Shown: positions 8,384 to 17,213 of the stretch, piece by piece
How the letters are laid out: every line of letters begins with the position of its first letter
How positions within the stretch are numbered: the first letter of the stretch is position 1
DNA from: Rhodospirillales bacterium
GTDB taxonomy: Bacteria > Pseudomonadota > Alphaproteobacteria > Rhodospirillales > Casp-alpha2
Length of the DNA stretch: 56,867 nucleotides
NCBI GenBank assembly: GCA_018662225.1
Contig: JABJGO010000004.1
Span: 1 to 56,867, forward strand
Reading direction: 5' to 3'
Notes under the pieces: generated by a model
What the model was told of the DNA's origin: nothing
Database searches by the model: none
Seen by the model: only the letters and a program-made list of their open reading frames with translations
Made by a program: the position numbers and the translations under genes

Positions 8384-9076
8384 CTAGGTCTCCGATGTCA
8401 TGCACGCCATAAGCGCTTCTGTGGCTGCAAAATCGCCGGCATCATCAATTTCACGGCTTTCCAGATTACCCATTTCAAACATATGAATTTTACCGACAAG
8501 CCGATTGTTGTGGCGTTGAAAAAGATCGGTTTTGGTCATGTATATGGAGCCATTTTCCAGGAAAATGCGATCATCCTCCGGAATATCCTGGCGCCGGGGG
8601 CGATTACTCACATCGTATGACGCTTGTGGGTTCTTCGGGTTCTTCCAGATAAAAACATGCGATTCGCAAACGCTGATGAGAGAATCAGCCTCGGTCGATT
8701 CAAACTCATGTATTGCTCTCGAGATTGAACTGGCGCTGCGTACCGGCGATGTGGGCTGTAAGAGGATGATGACATCTGGCAACGAATTTTGTTTTTCTAG
8801 GTGCACGAGAGCGTGCTGCATCGCTGATTCGGTCGTCGATGTGTCCGATGCGAGATTTTCCGGCCTTAAAAATGGAACATCCGCGCCGCATGCTCGAGCC
8901 ACCTCTGCAATTTCCGTATCATCCGTTGAAACCAAGACACGGTCAATTTCGGGTGCTGCCAAGGCTTGCTCTATGGACCAACTAATGAGCGGTTTGCCTG
9001 CAAATACTCGGAGGTTCTTGCCAGGCAACCCTTTCGAACCACCGCGGGCGGGAATGAAGGCAAGATATGAAGTCAT
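8384..9076 (-). CDS. neuA: Acylneuraminate cytidylyltransferase (CMP-nonulosonate synthetase)
   Basis: 230 residues with the NeuA/PseF/LegF signature: LAFIPARGGSKGLPGKNLR at the N-terminus (CTP-binding loop), VLVSTDDTEIAEVA, PFLRPENLASD, and ILLQPTSPVRSA. It couples CTP to a nonulosonic acid made by the NeuB-type enzyme encoded upstream at 23435. The ATG at 9076 overlaps the stop of sulfatase-like gene 3 by four bases (ATGA), so translation is coupled. The exact sugar (Neu, Pse, Leg or other) cannot be decided from sequence. A second nucleotidyltransferase of the SpsF type lies at 18176, so two CMP-activating enzymes may serve two sugars. Confidence 0.88.
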   Translation of the reverse strand: MTSYLAFIPARGGSKGLPGKNLRVFAGKPLISWSIEQALAAPEIDRVLVSTDDTEIAEVARACGADVPFLRPENLASDTSTTESAMQHALVHLEKQNSLPDVIILLQPTSPVRSASSISRAIHEFESTEADSLISVCESHVFIWKNPKNPQASYDVSNRPRRQDIPEDDRIFLENGSIYMTKTDLFQRHNNRLVGKIHMFEMGNLESREIDDAGDFAATEALMACMTSET

Positions 9077-10767
9077 TGCGCCCTCTCCGTGGGTTCTGTT
9101 GTAATCCGACTGTTGGTCGAGTCGTCCATAAGGGGCTTGATATCGATTCCACGCGCCGTCAGCAATGGGCCTCGTTCGTGGGCAAGGTTGGATAACATCC
9201 AGCGAATGACAGATGTGGATCCAGGTTGATCAATTATGTTGCGGTATTCACGCGGGTCCTGATGCCGGTCGAAGAGGCGAGTGGGCTCTAACCCGTCTTT
9301 GTCCAGCAGGACCATTAGGCGATGGCGTTCAGATGTTAACGTAAAATAGAGTGGCCGACGCTCAACGTCACAACTACCACGTCCCGTGCTTTCGACAATG
9401 ACTACCGGTTTACCAGCCTCAAATATTGAATGGCCACATGTTAACCGATCATCCTTGATTCCGACCTCATCCAGAATGGTGGCCGAAATACTCATTCCAT
9501 CATGTACCCCATCACTGTTTGGGCGGCGATGGGTATCAGAGACGATCAATGGTACGTCGATATGTTCGAAGTGGGTTCTGAAACCCAGGTCCTTCATCTG
9601 CGCCGGACCACGACCTAAATCCCATCCCATGCCGTGATCACCGAAGATAAACAGCTGCGTATCCTCCATTAGGCCACGCGAACGCATGATGGTGAGCATG
9701 CGAGAGACCTCTCGATCAAGGTAGATCAAAGAGAGGTCCCGCCAGAGGTCCCGGTGAGTAGGATATCGTTTTCTGATTTTCCACAGTTTGGGAAGATAGC
9801 AGAGTTTCTTCAGGAAGCTGAAATACCGACTGGTTTTGGCACCATCATGATGATCCATCAACTGCATGAAAAGAAACCACGGTGACTTGCCTGGCCGCAA
9901 AACGGCCATACCTTCGTCTATTATTTCTCGGGCCGTTGGACTCAGATAATAAGGGAACAGGCTGATCCCCAAGCCGGTACATCGTTTAAAAAATGCATTG
10001 ACCCGGTTTTGGAATCGCACCGTTTTATCGAGGCGGTTTACTCGCCGCGCTAGCTGCGCTGGGGTATAGCTCCTGACATCTTCACCCAAAAAATGATGAT
10101 AGTGTAGGGATGGAACCACATCCAGTTTGTGAAGTATGGCATCCGGGTCTTGGCTTAGAAGCTCGCGCTCGCGGCGCGTGCGGAGTGACGTTTTCAATGT
10201 TGGTTGACGTAACCGTCTTGGCGTAAAGGCGTGGTCAAATCGATCACCTGGCCATTCCGAGTATTGCAAGATTTCCATAAAATCAGTCTGGAGTATTTTA
10301 TCCAGATCAGCTCTTGATATGTCGCCACTTTTCCAAAGGTCGATTTCATACTTAAGAACTAATCGGATATAGTCCTCAACTGTATCGTCATTATCATAAA
10401 TTGACCGCACTACATCGGAACCCCGCTCATACATGCGCCGGGGCCCGGTAATGTCATGTGCTGCCAAGAAGTATGTTTTGTAGCCGTGTTCTTTTAGCAC
10501 CTCGATCATACTCACGGGACGATAACGAATGCCAAAATTGTACCCGCCATGATCCAATGGGTAAGTTTGCGTCAAGATGGCCGGCAAGGACACCTGAGTG
10601 ATCATGCCATTCGATGTGATCTTGTGGAGGCAGCCCGTAACAATAAACGATGTAATTGTAGGGGCAAGCGCGCGCGCTTCATCCAAGCGTTCGAAAACGC
10701 TGAACTCGCACCCATCAACGAGCAACATCAAAACATTTTTTAACTGATTATCGGGCACTACAAACAA
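9073..10767 (-). CDS. Alkaline-phosphatase-superfamily 'sulfatase-like' protein 3 (Thr type)
   Basis: About 564 residues, third paralogue. NVLMLLVDGCEF provides the first metal aspartate (Asp18), then TSNGMITQVSLPAILTQTYP with Thr57 in a TxVSLPA context that resembles the TAVSLPC nucleophile motif of phosphoethanolamine transferases. FGDHGMGWD, EHIDVPLIVSD and ESTGRGSCD match the paralogues. The start is uncertain: the frame opens after an in-frame stop with TTG at 10767 and GTG at 10758, with no strong ribosome site; the first ATG (codon 14) is already inside the first beta strand, so TTG or GTG is preferred. It lies 18 bases after the methyltransferase and overlaps the NeuA-type start by four bases. 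Confidence 0.83.
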   Translation of the reverse strand: MFVVPDNQLKNVLMLLVDGCEFSVFERLDEARALAPTITSFIVTGCLHKITSNGMITQVSLPAILTQTYPLDHGGYNFGIRYRPVSMIEVLKEHGYKTYFLAAHDITGPRRMYERGSDVVRSIYDNDDTVEDYIRLVLKYEIDLWKSGDISRADLDKILQTDFMEILQYSEWPGDRFDHAFTPRRLRQPTLKTSLRTRRERELLSQDPDAILHKLDVVPSLHYHHFLGEDVRSYTPAQLARRVNRLDKTVRFQNRVNAFFKRCTGLGISLFPYYLSPTAREIIDEGMAVLRPGKSPWFLFMQLMDHHDGAKTSRYFSFLKKLCYLPKLWKIRKRYPTHRDLWRDLSLIYLDREVSRMLTIMRSRGLMEDTQLFIFGDHGMGWDLGRGPAQMKDLGFRTHFEHIDVPLIVSDTHRRPNSDGVHDGMSISATILDEVGIKDDRLTCGHSIFEAGKPVVIVESTGRGSCDVERRPLYFTLTSERHRLMVLLDKDGLEPTRLFDRHQDPREYRNIIDQPGSTSVIRWMLSNLAHERGPLLTARGIDIKPLMDDSTNSRITTEPTERAQ

Positions 10768-10785
10768 ATTTTATTGTTAGAATTT

Positions 10786-11709
10786 TCAACGCCGCCGCAG
10801 CAGTGCCAAGATACCCAGTCGGCTGGCAACAGAGACAGCGGTATCAAGAACCGTAAATATGTGCCGCATCGCAACAACTTTGATTTTATCAAGGCGGCTT
10901 TCAAATCGTGAACGTTTGAAAAAGGCATATTCTTTTTCGTATGTATATGGCTCATCGCTGACTTTTCTCGCTTCCACAATCAGGGAAATCGCTGGGGACT
11001 TATCGAAGCCGGTAAGAATCCATCCGGCACTGCTCGCAACATGCTTTTTGTCTCGGACAAACGGATCTTCCATGGGATACGCATTACCGTCACACTCCAC
11101 ATGCAAAAGATCTTGCATGTCAGTATCAACAGATTCCCCATAAGGCATTTCCTTGACGTCATCAAAACCCCATTTTTCGAGCAGAATTTTCATCATGTCG
11201 AAATCAAAATGATACAGGTGAGCATAACCACCCAAGAGCTCATCCATCTCCCGTGTAATTGCCAGGGTTTGCCCGCCTGGGGATATTAACTTGGACATGA
11301 AACTGCCACCGATTCCAAGATGATCCGTGTAGTGACGGGATTTTTGATAGAAATCGATATCGCCGTTGACGTATGCAACTGCAGCGCGCTTCAGATCAGG
11401 GACCAGAATTCTAAAAGTGCCGCCGACTTTCAGGGCGCGATTGAATTCTGCAATGGTTTTCTCGGTACGAAAATGGGGTACGTGTTCAAGCATATGGCTT
11501 GTAAACACCGCGTCATAGGTATTCGAGGTGAGATTCGTATCCCAGCATTTTGCTTTATGTTTCCACCACATGGAGTAGTCACCCGGCACGTTGTCGAGTA
11601 CTTCCCATCCCTCACGATACCAACCCTGACCTGCACCAATGTTGATTTTCCGTGCGGTCAGGCTTTGTGGAATAGATTTTTGAGTGGCAGTTTTATCTAT
11701 GGTTTGCAT
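10786..11709 (-). CDS. Class I SAM-dependent methyltransferase
   Basis: 307 residues. KINIGAGQGWYREGWEVLDN is the SAM-binding first strand and loop, with SHMLEHVPHF and GGTFRILVPDLKRA as the later Rossmann motifs, as in glycan and natural-product methyltransferases. The ~100-residue C-terminal part is unique and basic near the end. The ATG at 11709 shares one base with the sulfotransferase stop (TGATG), so the two are co-translated. It probably O- or N-methylates a sugar or its phosphoryl/sulfuryl decoration; the acceptor is unknown. In Campylobacter phosphoramidate synthesis a methyltransferase is also needed, so this gene or the one at 15156 is a candidate for that step (inference). Confidence 0.82.
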   Translation of the reverse strand: MQTIDKTATQKSIPQSLTARKINIGAGQGWYREGWEVLDNVPGDYSMWWKHKAKCWDTNLTSNTYDAVFTSHMLEHVPHFRTEKTIAEFNRALKVGGTFRILVPDLKRAAVAYVNGDIDFYQKSRHYTDHLGIGGSFMSKLISPGGQTLAITREMDELLGGYAHLYHFDFDMMKILLEKWGFDDVKEMPYGESVDTDMQDLLHVECDGNAYPMEDPFVRDKKHVASSAGWILTGFDKSPAISLIVEARKVSDEPYTYEKEYAFFKRSRFESRLDKIKVVAMRHIFTVLDTAVSVASRLGILALLRRR

Positions 11710-12644
11710 CAGTTTGACCCTGGGTATTCATAGGCTTCGATATCTTTATCCAGCGCTTGGAAAAGTTCTTTGTTACTCTCTGCGTAGGTTTGGTTGATTA
11801 GCGCTGCCATTTTGGAAACGGGTAAAGCGAACCAGCCATTAGGTAAATAGGTGCTTATCTTGTTTGCGAAAAAGAATGGGATAGTAGAGAGGCGCGTTCG
11901 TAAATGCAGCCGTTGAATAACTCGCGCCCTTTCGTTTTCGGGCATATATCTTGTGGGTGACGTTGTTCCGGTGAGGGAGTTTATAACTCTAAGCACCCTT
12001 GTGTGTAACGGGCTTGGACTCGCATTGTTAACACGTGGGTCAGTGTCAATGTTGACACTTTGATCAATATTCATGAACGATAGTACGTCATGAACGAATT
12101 TTCCTTTCGAACGGTGTAAGTCTTCGAACATGAGAACCAGAACATTCTCTTTCCCAAAAAATTTCCAGTACCGGTTTAAGAGTGGCAGGTAGTCGAATTT
12201 CCGATTTTTGGTCAGAAGACGCACATAATCTGGATAGGTGAGCGTGTTGCCTTTCTTGATGAACAAGTAATACAGCGACGGAATGATTGTGGCTTGAGAC
12301 CGTAAGCAAACGATAATCTTCGCATTGGCGTTGATGCTGGCGATCTTTTCAGGGACATCCAGATAGTCGTTGAACAAATCTCCTGAAAACTCTTCTTCCG
12401 TATCCAGGAAAACCCGGTTGCCGAAGGAGCCTGCGGGAACATCATCGTACAAGCCAGCCAGTTCGGCCGCGCTGTTCGCGCGGTAAATTTCACCAACCCG
12501 GCTTTTGGTGCAAAAAATCTGGTTGCTCAGCTGCGACCAGATACCTTTCTGCAGAAAAGTGGTGCCGGTGCGTGGAAATCCGATGTGGAATACATCGGGC
12601 ACGCGGCACTGGATTGATGAGACCTGAGGTAAGGGTACTGTCAT
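11709..12644 (-). CDS. Sulfotransferase family protein
   Basis: 311 residues from the ATG at 12644. DVFHIGFPRTGTTFLQKGIW near residue 20 is the 5'-phosphosulfate loop of PAPS-dependent sulfotransferases, and a later ENVLVLMFEDLHRSK region fits the 3'-phosphate-binding segment. A longer frame begins with TTG at 12728 but overlaps the previous gene by 50 bases and adds a residue stretch unlike the family, so ATG 12644 is chosen; no strong ribosome site is visible. It would transfer sulfate from PAPS to a hydroxyl or amine on the glycan, using PAPS from sat plus an APS kinase. The acceptor is unknown. Confidence 0.85.
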   Translation of the reverse strand: MTVPLPQVSSIQCRVPDVFHIGFPRTGTTFLQKGIWSQLSNQIFCTKSRVGEIYRANSAAELAGLYDDVPAGSFGNRVFLDTEEEFSGDLFNDYLDVPEKIASINANAKIIVCLRSQATIIPSLYYLFIKKGNTLTYPDYVRLLTKNRKFDYLPLLNRYWKFFGKENVLVLMFEDLHRSKGKFVHDVLSFMNIDQSVNIDTDPRVNNASPSPLHTRVLRVINSLTGTTSPTRYMPENERARVIQRLHLRTRLSTIPFFFANKISTYLPNGWFALPVSKMAALINQTYAESNKELFQALDKDIEAYEYPGSN

Positions 12645-12678
12645 AACAAAAGAGCGTAACTCGTGGTCGAAAGATAAA

Positions 12679-13959
12679 CTATGCGCCGCCACCCTGCGGC
12701 ACGTCGCCTCGTGATGTCGTGTTTGCAATCCTGCTGATCACTTGGTCGAAATATGCCGGTTCCTTATGGAGACTGGGGCAGTAATTGAAGTTTGCGTGAA
12801 GCGGGTTGCGGAACATTGCCCGCCTTACGGACAGATCGTCAACAAACTGCAACACTTTCTTGGGCACATGTATCTTGGCGCCAAATGATCTCTCGTTTAG
12901 TTTTTGCACGACAACTTCAGCCGTACGGTCATTGGCCGAAAACGGCGAATTCCAGTCATGATACTCATCAAGATAGGTTTCAACGTCATTGCTATGTGGT
13001 GGAGGAGTTAACTCTGTTTGGATCAGCGCAGACAAATCCTCAAACGATTCGGGCAGATAACATGATTCATGCGAAATATCCGTTCCCCAGTCATGGGCCA
13101 TGCCCTGAGATTCTTTGGCAATAATCTTATCAATGCTAACGGCGGGTATACCTAAGAGATAACATTCAAGAAAGGATGTCGACGTTTCAGAAATGATGAA
13201 ATCTTGCCGAGCCGCCCAATCGCCAAACAAATATGTACCATCCACTTCAACACGATCGCCGCATTGCATTTTTTGGATAATTTTGTGGTAAGAATTTAGA
13301 TCCTCACTGGGGTAAGGTCGAATGCTTACCTTTAGGTCGGTGGTTTCCAGCACGACATGAATTGCTTTTATTATATGATAAAAGCTGACGACTTGCCGTA
13401 TTACCCCTTTGTAAAGGCGTTCAGTTTTGGCCAGTTTCGTTGTTGTTGCAAAGCCCTCATGGTGATTGATCAGCTCATATTTTCCAACAATACCGACAGA
13501 ATTTTTCTTTTCCGGATTATGGATGATGTCCCGGCAAAGCTTCAGGGTATCCAATCGTGGACTTCCGCAAATGATCGTTTTATCGACGGCCTCAGGGTAG
13601 ATATCCGTGAAGAATGTTTGCGGGGTTTTGCCCCAAAGCAACAGATAATCACACGCATTGAATATCTCGGGCTTCATTTTTAGAGCACAGGAATACTGAT
13701 ACTCCTCGCCGCCTCCTTCACCCGGCCAATAGAAACACATGGCCTGCGGCGCAAGGCGCTTCGATGGAATAACCGTACTCTTGGTATTCGTAATGATCGC
13801 ATGGGGCTTCCAATGCCGAACGACGCGTTCGAAATCACGCACGGATGTCAACATTACCTGACAGCCGCGGCTTTCAAGGCAGCGCTTCAACAGGAATGCT
13901 GCACCCATATCTCGCCGCAACGTAAATGCGCGAATTACGACCCTGTACTTTTTACTCAT
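12679..13959 (-). CDS. Surface carbohydrate biosynthesis protein (TIGR04396-like, GT-B-like)
   Basis: 426 residues from the ATG at 13959 (TTG at 13965 is a less likely start). It resembles the 'surface carbohydrate biosynthesis protein' group found in O-antigen and capsule loci. Visible features are an N-terminal RAFTLRRDMGAAFLLKRCLE strand-helix, a central MCFYWPGEGGGEEYQYSCA, a GSPRLDTL segment, and ISETSTSFLECYLLGIPAVS, the pattern of the donor-binding half of GT-B enzymes. The function is probably glycosyl or glycerol/phosphoryl transfer in polymer assembly, but no reaction can be assigned. A 125-base non-coding gap separates it from the upstream FemAB-like gene; that gap holds an imperfect hairpin at about 13983-14014. 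Confidence 0.72.
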   Translation of the reverse strand: MSKKYRVVIRAFTLRRDMGAAFLLKRCLESRGCQVMLTSVRDFERVVRHWKPHAIITNTKSTVIPSKRLAPQAMCFYWPGEGGGEEYQYSCALKMKPEIFNACDYLLLWGKTPQTFFTDIYPEAVDKTIICGSPRLDTLKLCRDIIHNPEKKNSVGIVGKYELINHHEGFATTTKLAKTERLYKGVIRQVVSFYHIIKAIHVVLETTDLKVSIRPYPSEDLNSYHKIIQKMQCGDRVEVDGTYLFGDWAARQDFIISETSTSFLECYLLGIPAVSIDKIIAKESQGMAHDWGTDISHESCYLPESFEDLSALIQTELTPPPHSNDVETYLDEYHDWNSPFSANDRTAEVVVQKLNERSFGAKIHVPKKVLQFVDDLSVRRAMFRNPLHANFNYCPSLHKEPAYFDQVISRIANTTSRGDVPQGGGA

Positions 13960-14084
13960 ATCCAACTCTATTTTTCTAAACTAGGCGTGATCTTCGGGCG
14001 GAAGATGCATGCCTATCAGGCCAAGGGAAAGGGTTTTCTTGTACAACTCAAAAACATCATTGAGCCACTTTTCTGTACGTTATC

Positions 14085-15041
14085 TCATCCAATAGATGCA
14101 TTAAAATATGGGGTGGGCACCGCATTAAACGAAAGTTTGAAATCCCCTCTGTTTGGGGAATTCATGCCGCATACGTCAACAATGCCCACGCCATCATTCA
14201 TGAGGTGTTCAATAGCCGAAAGGAAGCAGAAAGTCCCGCTGAAAGAGGACATGTACTCCGGGTCATTTGCGCCAATAAGATAGTAGCTCATGGAGCCATC
14301 TTTTAGGAAAAAATTGGCTGAAGCAGGGGTAGTGTCGGGCATTCGGACCAGAACAAGTTGACCGTTCCCATTTTCCAAGTACTCGTTCGTAATGTTTCGG
14401 AGCGTTTGTTCTTGTTGCTTCTCTATTGAGACGTCCTGTCTCTCGAACGTTTTTTTGTACAACCCTAGCAAAGCCTCCACGTCATCAGAGAGTTCTGCTG
14501 TTAACCCCTTTTTTGCTGCCGATTTAAACTCTTGGCGCCGTGTTGTGCGAACACTGGCCAAATACCCATCAAAGGAGACTCCACCAACGTCGATTAGGCC
14601 TGTATAGCGCACATTTAGATCAAATTTCTCCGATGCTGTTCCAGCGTAATTATGCCAACTAAATGACCGCACATCATCCAGCGAGTAGTGGGATGAAATG
14701 AATAATTCCGGGCGATCCTGCGTAATGTTTTCCACCAGACTTGTGAGGGTCTTCAGAACATTCTGACCTGTCTTATGTGGCCGCAAAGTGTGATTGCTGC
14801 CTGCAAGCAAAGCGCCGTGATACATTGAGAAGAAGAACGGACCGCGCCTTGACTGCCCATCGTCATCCAACACCAGAACCAGCCCGGCCTTTATTTGATT
14901 TTTGCTCTCAAGAAACCAGGTTTCGTATTTGATTGGGAGTGAGTTGAGAAACGTAGACGTACAAAAGACATTCCGTTGCGGTGATGCCTGAACGAACGCA
15001 TCCCACTCAATCGAATTGTCGCATTTATAGAGGTTGCTCAT
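14085..15041 (-). CDS. FemAB/GNAT-like acyl- or aminoacyltransferase
   Basis: 318 residues from ATG 15041 (an upstream TTG at 15092 extends the frame but has no support). The pattern is that of the BioF2/FemAB-type double GNAT fold: WDAFVQASPQRNVFCTSTFL near the N-terminus, SVRTTRRQEFKSAAKKGLTA in the middle, then a second half with ASANFFLKDGSMSYYLIGAN and a C-terminal GDFKLSFNA typical of the family, where 'F-K-xxF' closes the acyl-CoA or aminoacyl-tRNA site. In a nonulosonate locus an N-acyltransferase is expected for the amino sugar, so acylation of a UDP-amino sugar is plausible. The acyl donor is unknown. Confidence 0.72.
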   Translation of the reverse strand: MSNLYKCDNSIEWDAFVQASPQRNVFCTSTFLNSLPIKYETWFLESKNQIKAGLVLVLDDDGQSRRGPFFFSMYHGALLAGSNHTLRPHKTGQNVLKTLTSLVENITQDRPELFISSHYSLDDVRSFSWHNYAGTASEKFDLNVRYTGLIDVGGVSFDGYLASVRTTRRQEFKSAAKKGLTAELSDDVEALLGLYKKTFERQDVSIEKQQEQTLRNITNEYLENGNGQLVLVRMPDTTPASANFFLKDGSMSYYLIGANDPEYMSSFSGTFCFLSAIEHLMNDGVGIVDVCGMNSPNRGDFKLSFNAVPTPYFNASIG

Positions 15042-15155
15042 TATTAAACGTGCGGCCCTTTCTGCATTGCCTTCCCAGGCCGTGCAGAACAAGTCATCTC
15101 AGAGCGACAAATGTGATGGTCGTTTATTTGGGTCAAATCTGCATGAATCAAAGAG

Positions 15156-15911
15156 TTATCTCGGACGCGCAATCAGAATGTCTTCGCGTGAAAAACAAAA
15201 TGGTAGCGTGTCCGGCTGTGGCAAGGTGAAGGCGTGAAGGCCACTCTTGCGTGCGGAGCCCAGGACCGAGAAGATGAAGGCGTCATCCATGTAATTGTCG
15301 AATAATGCATCCGATAGGATTGCCGTTCGCTGTTGTGATTCATTCGTTATGTTGGCCCGCTCTTTTTCGCGCGCAGCGTCGTAATCAGCAGCCACTTTCT
15401 GGCCGAATTCCGTAGATTGGTATCGTTTATGCATGTCCTTGTTTGGCAGGTCACCAATCAGTAATCGCCCGCCTGGCTCCAAAATATCATAACAAGCTTC
15501 GATAAATTTCAAGGCAGTCCCAGCATCAGGGACAAGATGCAATACATCATAAACCAGAATTCGATCAAAGCTGCCCTCGACTTTTGTCGTTGGCCATTCG
15601 CCTTCCAGCAACGCAACATTTTCCGGTGTACCGCTATCTCTGAAAAACCCCACAAGCTTGTGGTGGTCCAAGCCAACGCAAGAAGCGACAAGGCTAGAGA
15701 GGGGGTTTAACAACATGCCAATGTTACAGCCCAATTCCAAAAGTCGGCAATTTTTGTTTGGCTCAAGCTTGGCACAAATATCCGCAATCGTGTCATCCAT
15801 CTGGTTTTCGTGCTGCAGATTTCTGCCCGCGATAAGGATTGGGGTGTTAATTTCATCTGCAAGATCGCCGTAAGCCTCGAACATGGACTTGCTGTTTTGT
15901 TTGTCGTTCAC
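15156..15911 (-). CDS. Class I SAM-dependent methyltransferase
   Basis: 251 residues starting at GTG 15911, which has GGAG ten bases upstream; the nearby ATG is out of frame. CRLLELGCNIGMLLNPLS is the SAM-binding motif, VYDVLHLV and EPGGRLLIGDLPNKD are the later motifs. The sequence between has a YQSTEFG segment seen in methyltransferases of sialic-acid-like loci. It is the first gene of the leftward run after the divergent plus-strand gene at 16071, so a promoter for the run 15911-1 should lie in 15912-16070; no clear consensus was seen there. Confidence 0.8.
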   Translation of the reverse strand: MNDKQNSKSMFEAYGDLADEINTPILIAGRNLQHENQMDDTIADICAKLEPNKNCRLLELGCNIGMLLNPLSSLVASCVGLDHHKLVGFFRDSGTPENVALLEGEWPTTKVEGSFDRILVYDVLHLVPDAGTALKFIEACYDILEPGGRLLIGDLPNKDMHKRYQSTEFGQKVAADYDAAREKERANITNESQQRTAILSDALFDNYMDDAFIFSVLGSARKSGLHAFTLPQPDTLPFCFSREDILIARPR

Positions 15912-16070
15912 AGTTTCATTGCTCCGTGATGAAATGAATGGATAGCGCTTTTCATTGATAATCGTGTGTTATATTGTTCGCTCGGGGAATGACAGGAAAT
16001 AGTACTTAGATTTTTTTTCGATGGGCCAATTTGAGATACTAGTTTAGGCAACATTGAGGAGCGTTCTATT

Positions 16071-17213
16071 ATGAGTACTAACGGCAAACCATCCGAACAT
16101 TGGGCGATTATTGGATCTAGCCCATGCCTGTTATTTGAGGCAATCCACCTTGGCTACGCCGGTCACAAAGTCACCGTCATTGAAAAAAATTCGAGCATCG
16201 GTGGCTCATGGACCACATCAGATGTGGGCAATTGGAAAGGCGTTGACCTTGGTCCGCACAGTATGCCTCTGGATCATAGGGGGCTGCGCTTTTTTGATGA
16301 AATCGACATAAAGTATCACCTTGATCGCAATAGTGACGTCGTCGCACTGAACAGATCTGTGTTTGGTATCAATACGATTTCCTCAAAATATAAACTTGTT
16401 GCAGGCTCCGTTAACAATAGTCTGCACGTATCCAAATTACGATTGGCCATCCGCTTTCTTGTTGCTGTGGCAATAGAGACATGCACCCGGTTGGCGGGAA
16501 GGGGCCTCAAGAAAGATATTCACAACATATTTCCAAAATATGGTTTGGAACGAATGCTGGATAAAATCAGGACGTTTATGGACGATGCTAATGTTGACGT
16601 CATTCTTAACGAAGAAGCACAGCGCGTTGATTTCGAAGCATCAGGATCAAAGGTTAACGTCGCGACCAAATCCGGGCAGATGCTCTCGTTTGACAAGATA
16701 ATATTTTCATCATTCACAGATGTTGGCGAGGTTGCAGTAGATGGCGTTGATCAAACTCTGCCCGAACATATTCCAAGCATCCAAACCCAACTTCAACTCA
16801 CGATGAAGGATAGCATGGCGCCAATGGATGGCGGGAGATGTAAGTTTCCGAAAGGCGATCCAATCCTTCGTTTTATGAAAGATTTGACTTTATACCTTCC
16901 CAACAGTTTGGATAGAACTGACGCAGAGCGGGTCTTCGTGCTGTTCGTGAAAAACGAGATATCAACGGATCAGCAGGGCGTCGATGAAATCATGGCGCGG
17001 TTAAAAGGCCATGGCATCGTATCTAGCGATGCCGAAGCATTAGCTTGGAAATGGATATTCACCGACAGGAAGTATAGAAAACCTGAGGACTGGACTGGGC
17101 TATCGGATGCGGCCGGCAATTTGTTTCGTTTTATTAATACCCATCCGTTTGGGCATTCAATTAATGACAACGTCGATAGATGGCTTACGACGTACAGGCA
17201 TCATCACTTGTAG
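16071..17213 (+). CDS. FAD/NAD(P)-binding protein (amine-oxidase/UDP-galactopyranose-mutase-like)
   Basis: 380 residues. HWAIIGSSPCLLFEAIHLG then HKVTVIEKNSSIGGSWTT is a Rossmann dinucleotide-binding start with the GG motif of FAD oxidoreductases of the protoporphyrinogen-oxidase/UGM type, although the classical GxGxxG is replaced by GSSPCL. GVDLGPHSMPLDHRGLRFF resembles the substrate-side loop of such enzymes. The ribosome site GAGGAG is nine bases before the ATG. This is the only plus-strand gene inside a long minus-strand run, and its 3' end overlaps the convergent epimerase by 29 bases. It probably oxidises or isomerises a sugar or lipid carrier intermediate; the substrate is unknown. Confidence 0.75.
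   Translation: MSTNGKPSEHWAIIGSSPCLLFEAIHLGYAGHKVTVIEKNSSIGGSWTTSDVGNWKGVDLGPHSMPLDHRGLRFFDEIDIKYHLDRNSDVVALNRSVFGINTISSKYKLVAGSVNNSLHVSKLRLAIRFLVAVAIETCTRLAGRGLKKDIHNIFPKYGLERMLDKIRTFMDDANVDVILNEEAQRVDFEASGSKVNVATKSGQMLSFDKIIFSSFTDVGEVAVDGVDQTLPEHIPSIQTQLQLTMKDSMAPMDGGRCKFPKGDPILRFMKDLTLYLPNSLDRTDAERVFVLFVKNEISTDQQGVDEIMARLKGHGIVSSDAEALAWKWIFTDRKYRKPEDWTGLSDAAGNLFRFINTHPFGHSINDNVDRWLTTYRHHHL

Noticed and set aside
2437-10767. Classical formylglycine-dependent sulfatases
   Set aside because: No C/S-x-P-x-R motif in any of the three proteins; a Thr occupies the equivalent position.
12645-12728. Longer sulfotransferase start at TTG 12728
   Set aside because: Overlaps the previous gene by 50 bases; ATG 12644 directly precedes the conserved core.
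13983-14014. Intrinsic terminator in the gap upstream of the TIGR04396-like gene
   Set aside because: The hairpin is imperfect and lacks a U-run on either strand.
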